This document shows positions 1-7,396 of a stretch of DNA of 8,592 nt, one piece after another. Under the pieces are notes generated by a model. It saw only the letters and a list, made by a program, of their open reading frames with translations, was not told the DNA's origin and did no database searches. Location: positions 1 through 8,592 of the forward strand of contig JBILFK010000063.1 in NCBI GenBank assembly GCA_044351685.1. The letters run 5' to 3'. This DNA comes from JALHRI01 sp044351685 (GTDB lineage Bacteria > Pseudomonadota > Alphaproteobacteria > Rickettsiales > UBA3002). A program made the position numbers and the translations under genes. Every line of letters starts with the position of its first letter. Within the stretch, counting starts at the first letter, position 1.

Positions 1-533
1 TGATCTTCTGAACCCAGATGCATCACATCAATAAAGGGCATCACGCCGTAAGCGCGGGGGTTTTCATCGAGCCCTTCGATGATGTTATCGTAAATCTGCT
101 GTGAATCGGTGATGTGATCGGTAGGGAAAATGCTTTCATACCATTCGTTGAAGTGCTGGGTTTTCTGACGAAACACGAGATAAAGCAAGAAGCCAATGAG
201 CGCGCCAAGCGAACCAAAAATCCCCGATACCGCCGAGATAATGGCAAGCAATGCCAGATGCTGCACCTCGTAGCCCTTTTTATACTGGCCGTAGGCAAGG
301 GCTGCCGTGAATATGCTAAAGAACACATGAATGATCAGCGGAATCGCAGGCCATACATCGGTTTTGAGTAGCAGGTAAAGATTAAACGCATGCACAAACG
401 AAAGCACCACCGCCATAACAACAAACAATGCATGGTTAGTGCTTGCCGGATTCGCGCGCGCGGCATCGTGCACATCTTCTTCACGAAGAATGTCGTCAAC
501 ATATTCGTAAACGGGCGAGTTAAGCATTCTCAT
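1..533 (-). CDS. pelE: PelE-like inner-membrane protein of Pel polysaccharide synthesis (partial, 3' end beyond window)
   Basis: This frame begins at an ATG whose complement is at 531-533 and stays open for 177 codons to the window edge, so only the N-terminal part is visible. It has a short polar N-terminus, then hydrophobic segments at about residues 34-56, 61-80 and 92-121. After these comes a soluble stretch ending in VMPFIDVMHLGSED (164-177), which resembles the start of the PelE cytoplasmic/TPR region. In Pseudomonas, PelE is an inner-membrane protein that works with PelD, PelF and PelG in the polymerase/transport complex. Its start overlaps the end of pelD by 14 nt, which suggests translational coupling. 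A second in-frame ATG lies two codons later (527). The first was chosen because an AGG lies about 7 nt upstream of it. Identification rests on membrane topology, the motif and the position directly after pelD. Pel membership is fairly sure; the total length is unknown. Confidence 0.8.
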   Translation of the reverse strand, partial: MRMLNSPVYEYVDDILREEDVHDAARANPASTNHALFVVMAVVLSFVHAFNLYLLLKTDVWPAIPLIIHVFFSIFTAALAYGQYKKGYEVQHLALLAIISAVSGIFGSLGALIGFLLYLVFRQKTQHFNEWYESIFPTDHITDSQQIYDNIIEGLDENPRAYGVMPFIDVMHLGSED

Positions 534-1851
534 GAAGTGCCTGCACAATGTAGCTGAATTTTACGTCGCGCTTGCCACGCATGGCTTGCTCGATTTCCTT
601 TGCGATTTTATCGCGGACGATATTGGCGCCCGCAAGCGGTGTCGCGGGAAGCAGAATGGAATATTCCTGCCCATCAGTTTGGTAGTCGAAGGCCAAATCA
701 ACGTTACGCAACACACTTCGCACCGCTTCGCCCACCTGCCGCGCAACGGTTACTTTATCGGCATCATCCATTTGTCCGCCATCATTCACTTTGATCACCA
801 GCATGGAAAGGTTGAAGCTTAAGCGCTTTGCCAGCTTCGCCAGATAATCGCTTTGGCGGCGGAAGTAGCCATACGAAAGCATGCCACGCTCGGGGTTGAC
901 CATCGATTCGGATTTCACCGTTTGATAGTTGCGGGCATTGATAAGCGCTGTGCCAATCCAATCGGCAAGCGCTTTAAAGCTTTCCACCGTGTTCAGGCTG
1001 AGCGAGATAAACTCCATCTGCTCAATTTTGAGCATACCAATCACCCGGCGGCTTTCCGGATCAAGAATTGGCCCGGCCATAATGCCCTGACCATCGAGTG
1101 CGCGCTCATGATCTTCGTTGGCGATAATGAGCGTTTGCTGCTGCCCAACTACCGCCTGATACAGCGGGCTGAACGAATCAATTTCCTGTTGCAGATTATC
1201 GCTCGGGTGCCATCCATGCAGAATGGTGGCAGTTAATTTATTATCGTGGAACAAGTACAGCGAGAATTTCTGTGGCCCAAGCACCGAACCAATCAATGTT
1301 TCGATACCCTGCATCACCGATTTAGGATCCAGTGACTCTACCGAATTTGCTGCGCGGTAAGCTTCAATCGACGAGGTGAGCTGACCGGCAACTTGCACTT
1401 CCAGCGATTCTTTACGTGTTTTGACAAAGCTGTAGGAATCGGAAATCAATTCTTCACGGGCGTTTGATTCTTCGAGTTCTTTGAGAATACGATTGCGTTC
1501 GCGCACGTGCCGCATGCGCAGTTCGCCCAAAAGCCATGAAACAATGAACCACAAAATCGGATTGATGAAAACACCGTAAAGGAAATCATAGCGATCCATA
1601 TCGGTGGGTTGCACCGGCATATTGCCAAGAAGCAGGCATGCGGTGGCAAAAGCGGCAGCAAAAAGCCCTTCATTGGTGCCATATTGTGCCGTCAGCAACA
1701 GCACCACTATCCAGAATGGATGGGGGTTGACATCCATGAAGCGGTGGCCATCAAAGAAGATGCTATCGACCAACAACATGATCGAGAGCATAATAATTGC
1801 TTCGATAATGGCGGAAAGGCGGATGCCCAAAATTTTACGATGCTGTTCCAT
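520..1851 (-). CDS. pelD: PelD-like c-di-GMP receptor of the Pel synthase complex
   Basis: The protein has 443 residues, close to the 455 of Pseudomonas PelD. It starts with four predicted membrane helices at about 10-33, 45-57, 60-77 and 92-110, followed by a charged helix likely to be coiled coil (111-150). A GAF-like domain follows (about 175-305), and then a degenerate GGDEF domain (about 320-440). The GGDEF signature is replaced by DGQEY (393-397), so cyclase activity is not expected. An inhibitory-site type RxxD motif, R382-N-V-D385, sits just upstream, where PelD binds c-di-GMP. A second RxxD, R332-Q-S-D335, lies earlier in the domain. By family knowledge, PelD allosterically switches on Pel polymerisation at the inner membrane when c-di-GMP is high. 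The gene follows pelB by 17 nt, has an AAGAGG ribosome site 9 nt before its ATG, and overlaps pelE. The domain order makes the assignment strong. Confidence 0.9.
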   Translation of the reverse strand: MEQHRKILGIRLSAIIEAIIMLSIMLLVDSIFFDGHRFMDVNPHPFWIVVLLLTAQYGTNEGLFAAAFATACLLLGNMPVQPTDMDRYDFLYGVFINPILWFIVSWLLGELRMRHVRERNRILKELEESNAREELISDSYSFVKTRKESLEVQVAGQLTSSIEAYRAANSVESLDPKSVMQGIETLIGSVLGPQKFSLYLFHDNKLTATILHGWHPSDNLQQEIDSFSPLYQAVVGQQQTLIIANEDHERALDGQGIMAGPILDPESRRVIGMLKIEQMEFISLSLNTVESFKALADWIGTALINARNYQTVKSESMVNPERGMLSYGYFRRQSDYLAKLAKRLSFNLSMLVIKVNDGGQMDDADKVTVARQVGEAVRSVLRNVDLAFDYQTDGQEYSILLPATPLAGANIVRDKIAKEIEQAMRGKRDVKFSYIVQALHENA

Positions 1852-1860
1852 AACCTAACG

Positions 1861-1866
1861 CCTCTT
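1861..1866 (-). promoter_or_regulatory. Ribosome binding site of pelD
   Basis: The minus strand reads AAGAGG, 9 nt before the pelD ATG and 2 nt after the pelB stop codon. It supports the pelD start at 1851 and tight operon packing. Confidence 0.6.
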
Positions 1867-1868
1867 CA

Positions 1869-4800
1869 TTAAAATTTATACTGCATGTGTGCACCCACAT
1901 TGGTTGCATTATTTGCGGAATCATTGGTTTGCAACCCGTAACGCGCACGCACACCTGCTTCAACTCTGTCGGTGATATCCTGCGTGATACGCCCCTCAAT
2001 CAGCGGCCCTTGTTCGCCCAATCTATCATAGGCCCAGCCACCGACAAGGCTGGTATGGGTGCTGGGGGTAAGGTCGTATTGCATACTGCCGGTGATGGCG
2101 TGCACTTCGCGTGATACTAGCGGCAGCAGCTTATAGGCATTGCCCTGATTATCGATACGCACTTTATCGTTACCGTGCAAATATTCGCCATCAAACCCAT
2201 AGCCCACGGCAAGGTAAGGCTGCGATTGGCGCAGCGCATGCACCACATTGGCGCGCACCAAGCCAGAACCAATAACATTATCTTCAAGATGCGTGTTGTA
2301 TTGATTCATCGAACCCTCAAGCCCAAGTGAAGTGTTTGGTGTAAGCATGGCGCTGTGGCGGAAGCCAACGCGGTTGCGCGTAGCTTCTTCATAGGCGGCT
2401 TCAACAAAATCCCAGTAGGGGCGATTTAAATCAGCGAGCACCTCGCTTCGGCCAATACCTGTATTAAGGGCATAATTAAAACCAACACCTGTTTTGGAAT
2501 TATTGGCAAACAGCGACCCCTGCGCACGGCTACCATCTTCAAAATAATAGGCCGCATACACTTCACCTGCCTGACGGCTGGTGTTGTAATCGCCTATCAG
2601 CCCGCTCTCGGCATTGCGGATGGTATTCGTATCCATTTCATTGTTGCGCAGGTTGAAGCCGATTTCTGCGCGGTCGGTCACGCGGGTGGCACCTGAAAGC
2701 GTGGTGATCTGTTCGTTATTCTTACCAAAGCTACGCCATTCGTGATCGGCTTTGATAAAGTTTGTATTTTGCGTACGACGAATCTCGCGCTCGAGCACGG
2801 CATAATCTTCGTTCTCTGGCGCCAGCGCCTGTGCGTGGCGAAGCATATTCATCGCGCCAATCGGGTTACCGTTCGTGCGCTCCACATTGGCCTGATACGC
2901 AATCAGCTGAGGCTCTTGCGGATAATACTGCTGCAGCGCCGCCAAACGTTGACGCGCGCGCGTTTGCTGCCCCGTTTCCTGTTCAATGCGGGCATAAAGC
3001 AGCTGCAGGCGTAAATCTTGCTGACGGCTGATGGTTTCCTGCGCCGAAGCCTGCTGCGCCTGTGCGGGAACCACCGCAAACTCTTGCGCCGATGTAGGAA
3101 CAAAGCGCAATACATAACCCGGCTTCGCCGAAATACTAACGCTATCGTAGCCCATTTTCTGCGATTCAAGCCACGCATATTCCTCTGCGCGCATCACTTT
3201 GATAGGATTTTTATCATCAAGTGGTTTGGCAAAACTGATTTTCATTTCACGCCCACCGCTAAAGCGCTCGACCGAGCTAACGTCTGGCGAATTTCCAGTG
3301 AGCGCCGAACCGCGCTGACGATATACCGAGTTAGGATCGTATTGATTGGCAACACGCATGGCATCATCGGTAAAGCCATATTCAATTAGCACACTCATGT
3401 AATCTGCAAGCGTTCCCTTATCGCTTGGGTTTTCCCTTAGCATTTGTTCGAATCCTTGCTTGCCTTCGCCGCTGCGCCCGAGGTGAAAGAGCGCACTATA
3501 CATACGCGAGCGCGCATCGGGTGGAAGCTGTTGGCCAGACTGCGCCATCTGCTGCGCCATCTGTACAACAGTTGCGTATTCTTTTTTTGCATCTTCAAGT
3601 TTTCCGGAACGCTTCAAAAGCTCTGCCCGGAAGAAATGTGCCTGCGAATCTGAGGCGAGCGCCTGCGGTGAAGTATCGGTGGCAGGAATCGTGACCGCAC
3701 GATCGAGCGTCGCTTGCGATTTCGAGAATTGCCCACTGGTAAAATCAAGCGTGCCTAACTGATTAAGCGCCAGCTTGTTAGAAGGATCCACAGCCAGAAT
3801 GCGGGTGTAGGTATATTTAGCCGCATCTTTGAAACCAAAGTCCAGTGCGGTGCGCGCATAATCATGTAGTGCGGCGCTATCGGTGGTTTGATCCACCCAG
3901 CTGCGCATATTGGTAGTGAAGTTTGAACCATCGCCCTGCACCGCAAGCACCTTGAAGAAGCGCTGACGCAATGGCGGATAAGCAAGCGCATCGGAAGTGG
4001 AGGCCGCATAACGCAGCACACCTGAATCATCGGCACCCGCTAAAATAACATCTGCCCACGCGGCACGATCTTGCAGCGAAGATGCCTGCGCGCGCGAAGC
4101 CACCCACGCAAGCTGTGATTCGGAAAACTTCCCGCCCCACAAATATAACAAGTCCTTCACTTCCTGACTATTGGGTGGCGAGTTTGCAGCGAGCGACTCG
4201 AAAATTTTCGTCGCATCGTCGCGGTAGCCTTCGTTTAATAAATCAAATCCTATTTGCCGCTTGGTGGCGATAGCAATCGTGGGACTGCTTGCCATAGCCA
4301 CGCGCTCTTCACGCGTGAGCTTTTTGGCAGCCACAGCTTTGCCCCCCTTGCCTGCAGGGGCAGGGGTTAACTGGGCGAGCATTTTTTTCCATTCGCCGCC
4401 AGTGGTTTTGGCTTTTTCACGCGCCACAGGCAACACAGCTGCGCGCATGCCATTATTGATCAGGATATACGCGTAATTAAGCTGCTGAGCATCATCACCT
4501 CTACCGGCTTCCAGTGCGGCGCGCGCATAATTGGTAAGCTCGGTTTTATACTTTGCATCTTTGCGCGCAAGCGGGCTGAGCGTTGAAAGATAAAGCCCAT
4601 CATTCGCGCCGGCTTGCGCAATTTGCGCACGCAACAATTCGAGCGCGTTATCGCTTTCACCTGCCTTAAGCAGGGCAGCAATCATGATCTCGCGGTTTTG
4701 CTCGGAAGGCTCACGCTGAAATAAAATCTGCGCCAGCTGGCTCGCGACATCTTTGTGCCCACGGTCATTCGCCAGATAAAAATATTCCTGCAGCTGTGAA

Positions 4801-6284
4801 ATAGCCGCTTCACCGCCATTTTCAGCAAGCCATGGCTGCATAATATCGCCGCGCCCTGCAGCTGCAGCCAGCCGAAGCTGGGCATTGCGCGTAATCGGCA
4901 CAGGGTTGGCGTTTGCAACCAACGTTACCGCATCCACAATATCCGCTGCACGATTGGCAATAATATGCATCTGCGCGAACCCTTCAAGCACCGAAGGCGG
5001 CATTTTATCAATCGGCGGAAACCGCTTTACCAGTTCATTAAGGCACGGGTCGTTTTTAGCGTATGCGCAAATCTCCGCCATGCGTGACACAAGAACAAAC
5101 TTGGGCTCTGTAGCTAGGGCTGCGGCCAGCTTCTCGCTCTGCTCAGAAGATTGCGCTAATGCGGCCACCGCTGCTGCCAACACGGGTGTTTTAGTCAGAG
5201 GTTCTTTTGCAAAGCGCCCCACCAGCGCTTCGCCAATTTCAGCAACATCGCTCGCGCTTGCGATCACAAGAAGCCCCATCAAATCAATCTCACTGAACTG
5301 CGACACGTCAATCTGCGCAATCACCGACTTTGCCGTTACAACATCATTGCGCTTAATTGCGAGCTCAAGGTAGGTAACATAAAGCGCGGCAGGCATATTG
5401 CCTGTTGCCGCAACTTTCGCCAACATGTCATAGACATTATCTTCACGCCCAGCAGTAATATTTGCTTTTACGTAAGCTTTCAATAGGTCAGCGCTCTTCG
5501 GCAAGAGATCAATTCGCGCGTCGACAAGCGCCACAGCGCGCACCGCATCGCGCCCAGTGTAATGAATAACATTTACAAGGTCGGCCAAGTTGGCAGCATC
5601 CGCAGGATTGGCAACCATCCAAGCCTCGGCGACAGATTGCGCCTCGTCTAACTTGTCTTTTGTGCATAACAGACTTACTTGAATACGTGTCGCCGGGTAG
5701 CTTTGAAACTCAGGGTGCTTTGCGCGCAGCGCATCAACCGTCAGCGAGGCTTCATCGGATTGATTCTCAAGCATTTGAATGGTGGCAAGATCCACATAAT
5801 ATTGTGGATTTGCGCCTTGCGTAACCTCGATAATTTTTTTGAGCGCTTCAATCTGCTTCACATAGCTTTTATCGGCATTGTAAATGTCGGAGAGCACCTT
5901 CAGGTTTTGTTCAGTTGGCTCGGCCTGCGCAATGATTTCAAGCTGTGCATTGTATTTAGGATAGTCACCCGCAAGCTGATATTGCTCGGCAAGTTTTTTA
6001 TGCGCATTTACATCGCCGGGGCTTGCTGCCACATATTCTTCTAGAATTTTAATCGCCGCCGGGCGGTCGCCCCCGGTGATACGTTTATCGACAAGAGCAT
6101 TCACAATCGGGAACGACCTGCGCCCTTGATTGTATTCGGCCTCGACATCGACATTACCCAAATCAATCTGAACACTATCACGGGCCTGTAGCTGCCGGAC
6201 TTCGCCCTCAGTAGGTATCAGCAAAAAGCTGATGCCAATGCCAAGCACAGCCAGAATTAGAGCAGCCAACACATATTTGCGCAT
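1869..6284 (-). CDS. pelB: PelB-like TPR scaffold and outer-membrane exporter of Pel polysaccharide
   Basis: With the chosen start the protein has 1471 residues. It begins MRKYVLAALILAVL, a short positive N-terminus followed by one membrane helix (about 4-23). A very long, mostly helical region of TPR-like repeats follows (about 55-1165), with repeated acidic/alanine helix pairs and a Gln-rich stretch near its end. The last ~299 residues (about 1173-1471) look like a porin barrel: alternating strands, aromatic girdle residues, the segment LNRPYWDF and a terminal QYKF ending in Phe. In Pseudomonas, PelB's TPR region binds the PelA modification enzyme and its barrel exports the polymer. That protein is about 1193 residues, so this one is roughly 280 longer, all in the scaffold part. 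A Gly/Ala/Lys linker (640-655) divides the scaffold. The frame could extend 24 codons upstream to 6356, but that start lacks a ribosome site and puts charged residues before the membrane helix. The ATG at 6284 has GAGG six bases upstream. Confidence 0.88.
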   Translation of the reverse strand: MRKYVLAALILAVLGIGISFLLIPTEGEVRQLQARDSVQIDLGNVDVEAEYNQGRRSFPIVNALVDKRITGGDRPAAIKILEEYVAASPGDVNAHKKLAEQYQLAGDYPKYNAQLEIIAQAEPTEQNLKVLSDIYNADKSYVKQIEALKKIIEVTQGANPQYYVDLATIQMLENQSDEASLTVDALRAKHPEFQSYPATRIQVSLLCTKDKLDEAQSVAEAWMVANPADAANLADLVNVIHYTGRDAVRAVALVDARIDLLPKSADLLKAYVKANITAGREDNVYDMLAKVAATGNMPAALYVTYLELAIKRNDVVTAKSVIAQIDVSQFSEIDLMGLLVIASASDVAEIGEALVGRFAKEPLTKTPVLAAAVAALAQSSEQSEKLAAALATEPKFVLVSRMAEICAYAKNDPCLNELVKRFPPIDKMPPSVLEGFAQMHIIANRAADIVDAVTLVANANPVPITRNAQLRLAAAAGRGDIMQPWLAENGGEAAISQLQEYFYLANDRGHKDVASQLAQILFQREPSEQNREIMIAALLKAGESDNALELLRAQIAQAGANDGLYLSTLSPLARKDAKYKTELTNYARAALEAGRGDDAQQLNYAYILINNGMRAAVLPVAREKAKTTGGEWKKMLAQLTPAPAGKGGKAVAAKKLTREERVAMASSPTIAIATKRQIGFDLLNEGYRDDATKIFESLAANSPPNSQEVKDLLYLWGGKFSESQLAWVASRAQASSLQDRAAWADVILAGADDSGVLRYAASTSDALAYPPLRQRFFKVLAVQGDGSNFTTNMRSWVDQTTDSAALHDYARTALDFGFKDAAKYTYTRILAVDPSNKLALNQLGTLDFTSGQFSKSQATLDRAVTIPATDTSPQALASDSQAHFFRAELLKRSGKLEDAKKEYATVVQMAQQMAQSGQQLPPDARSRMYSALFHLGRSGEGKQGFEQMLRENPSDKGTLADYMSVLIEYGFTDDAMRVANQYDPNSVYRQRGSALTGNSPDVSSVERFSGGREMKISFAKPLDDKNPIKVMRAEEYAWLESQKMGYDSVSISAKPGYVLRFVPTSAQEFAVVPAQAQQASAQETISRQQDLRLQLLYARIEQETGQQTRARQRLAALQQYYPQEPQLIAYQANVERTNGNPIGAMNMLRHAQALAPENEDYAVLEREIRRTQNTNFIKADHEWRSFGKNNEQITTLSGATRVTDRAEIGFNLRNNEMDTNTIRNAESGLIGDYNTSRQAGEVYAAYYFEDGSRAQGSLFANNSKTGVGFNYALNTGIGRSEVLADLNRPYWDFVEAAYEEATRNRVGFRHSAMLTPNTSLGLEGSMNQYNTHLEDNVIGSGLVRANVVHALRQSQPYLAVGYGFDGEYLHGNDKVRIDNQGNAYKLLPLVSREVHAITGSMQYDLTPSTHTSLVGGWAYDRLGEQGPLIEGRITQDITDRVEAGVRARYGLQTNDSANNATNVGAHMQYKF
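4343..4388 (-). other. A7 run followed by a GC-rich hairpin inside pelB
   Basis: On the coding strand the Lys-Lys-Met codons give seven A residues (plus-strand T run 4382-4388). Fifteen bases later is an imperfect inverted repeat, CCCCTGCC/GGCAAGGGG (4343-4366), inside the codons for the PAPAGKGGKA linker. The arrangement recalls a frameshift element, but the heptamer is not in the canonical A_AAA_AAA phase because the preceding codon is TGG. The hairpin may simply reflect the Pro/Gly/Lys codons. The sequence facts are certain; any function is not. Confidence 0.25.
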
Positions 6285-6290
6285 GCGAAT

Positions 6291-6294
6291 CCTC
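6291..6294 (-). promoter_or_regulatory. Ribosome binding site that decides the pelB start
   Basis: The minus strand reads GACGAGGATTCGC immediately before the ATG at 6284, giving GAGG with a 6-nt spacer. The alternative upstream ATG at 6356 is preceded by AATAAGAA with no convincing Shine-Dalgarno match. This favours the shorter protein, whose N-terminus is directly a membrane anchor. Confidence 0.6.
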
Positions 6295-6419
6295 GTCAAA
6301 ACGATGTTCTTCGATGCAAGCCAAGTCAGGGTTCGCGCGTGTATAGCGCGATACATTTCTTATTAATGAGACACCATGCCATATTGATTGGATAGCGCAG
6401 CAATAACCGCACAAGCAGC

Positions 6420-6455
6420 TCGCCATAGCCCGTGATGGCGACGCGCTGTTGCCAT
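6420..6455 (-). promoter_or_regulatory. Two mutually exclusive hairpins in the leader between epimerase gene and pelB
   Basis: In the minus-strand RNA, AUGGCAAC (6455-6448) can pair with GUCGCCAU (6442-6435), with one A-C mismatch and a 5-nt loop. The second arm can instead pair downstream: UCGCCAU (6441-6435) with AUGGCGA (6426-6420) makes seven perfect pairs around an 8-nt loop. The two structures compete for the same arm. No U tract follows either, so this is not a standard intrinsic terminator. The gap between the epimerase stop and the pelB start (6285-6471) holds no convincing gene, so an RNA or processing role is possible. Chance is also possible. Confidence 0.25.
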
Positions 6456-6471
6456 TCAACTACAATGCAGC

Positions 6472-7389
6472 CTAAAAACTTGCGATAAGTGTGGCCAGTC
6501 CATCATGTAGTGGCGTTTTGGCAACAAAGCCCAAATGCGTGCGCGCATGTTCGGGGTTGCCTAAGCTATGGCGGATATCGCCCACGCGTGGTTCTGCGTG
6601 CTGTGCAGGCAGTGCAGCGCCGGTGAGGGTGCGCAATGTATCGGCTAACATTAGCAAGCCGGTTGCTTTTCCAGTGCAGCCATTCATTACCTGTGCGCCT
6701 TTACGTGCGTTTGCAAGCGATGCAAGCACCAGCTGTGCCACATCGCCTACATAAATAAAGTCACGCGTTTGTTCGCCGTCGCCTAGAAATGTAATCGGCG
6801 TGTTCTTGCGAGCCGCATTGGCAAAAATACTGATCACACCAGAATAGGGCGAAGTCGGATCTTGGCGCGGGCCGTAGACATTAAAGAAGCGCAGCCCCAC
6901 CGAAGCTACGCTGTAGGCGCGCCATGCATGCGCGGCGTAATGTTCGTTGGCCAATTTATCCAGACCATACGAAGAAAACGGCGCAGGCATTTCCGATTCC
7001 GCAAGGGGGATGCGTGGGTTATCGCCATACACCGCTGCCGAAGAAGCATAAATAACGGGTGGCTTGTGTGTGGCACGCGCTGCCGCATCGAATACACTAA
7101 TGGTGCCGCCAACATTGGTGCGGTGCGATGCCAGCCAGTGATCACGGCATTGTTGCACCGAAGCGATGGCTGCTAAATGCACAATGCCAGAATGCGCTGC
7201 TGCCAGTTCACGTACGAGCGGCTCGTCGTTAATGTCGCCTTCTATAAGTGTTGCACCTGCAGGGGCATTGCTGCGAAGGCCGCTGGAAAGATTATCGATT
7301 ATGGTGACGTTGTCGCCGCGCGCCAGCAGGGCTTCTGCAACATGCGAGCCAATAAAACCACAACCACCCGTGACAAGAATATGCGCCAT
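6472..7389 (-). CDS. NAD-dependent UDP-sugar 4-epimerase, PelX/WbpP-like
   Basis: The protein has 305 residues and is an extended short-chain dehydrogenase/reductase. The Rossmann NAD site is TGGCGFIGSH (7-16), followed by D32 at the end of the second strand. The catalytic Ser is S117 within YASSAAVYGD, and the Tyr-Lys pair is Y141-x3-K145. Sugar-nucleotide features include FFNVYGPRQDP (168-178), GDGEQTRDF (203-211) and GDIRHS (270-275). S275 aligns with the position of Tyr299 in E. coli GalE, where small residues admit N-acetylated sugars. UDP-GlcNAc/UDP-GalNAc interconversion is therefore likely. Some Pseudomonas pel loci carry PelX, a UDP-GlcNAc 4-epimerase that feeds Pel. Position upstream of pelB suggests the same role here. 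The gene begins 7 nt after the phosphatase stop, with no clear ribosome site, so translation may be coupled. Alternatives are UDP-glucose 4-epimerase or another NDP-sugar epimerase/dehydratase; the enzyme class is sure, the substrate is inferred. Confidence 0.85.
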   Translation of the reverse strand: MAHILVTGGCGFIGSHVAEALLARGDNVTIIDNLSSGLRSNAPAGATLIEGDINDEPLVRELAAAHSGIVHLAAIASVQQCRDHWLASHRTNVGGTISVFDAAARATHKPPVIYASSAAVYGDNPRIPLAESEMPAPFSSYGLDKLANEHYAAHAWRAYSVASVGLRFFNVYGPRQDPTSPYSGVISIFANAARKNTPITFLGDGEQTRDFIYVGDVAQLVLASLANARKGAQVMNGCTGKATGLLMLADTLRTLTGAALPAQHAEPRVGDIRHSLGNPEHARTHLGFVAKTPLHDGLATLIASF

Positions 7390-7396
7390 GCGCGCA

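Noticed and set aside
3541..3564. Tandem 12-base repeat TGCGCCATCTGC
   Set aside because: Only two copies, encoding a Met-Ala-Gln-Gln duplication in a Gln-rich helix of PelB. No sign of a repeat array or mobile element.
4885..5373. Plus-strand 162-codon frame opposite pelB
   Set aside because: It is an antisense shadow of alanine-rich pelB codons: low-complexity Ser/Ala/Thr composition with no domain.
5679..6044. Plus-strand 121-codon frame opposite the pelB TPR region
   Set aside because: It lies wholly inside well-supported pelB coding sequence on the other strand and shows no motif or ribosome site.
6208..6459. Minus-strand 83-codon frame overlapping the pelB 5' end
   Set aside because: It overlaps the pelB membrane anchor in another frame, is rich in Cys/Trp/His without a recognisable pattern, and has no ribosome site.
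6326..6490. Open stretch on the minus strand reading WQQRVAITGYGELLVRLLLR between epimerase and pelB
   Set aside because: It looks protein-like but has no ATG before its middle and no ribosome site, and it begins after a stop inside the epimerase 3' end. It may be a decayed remnant or chance.
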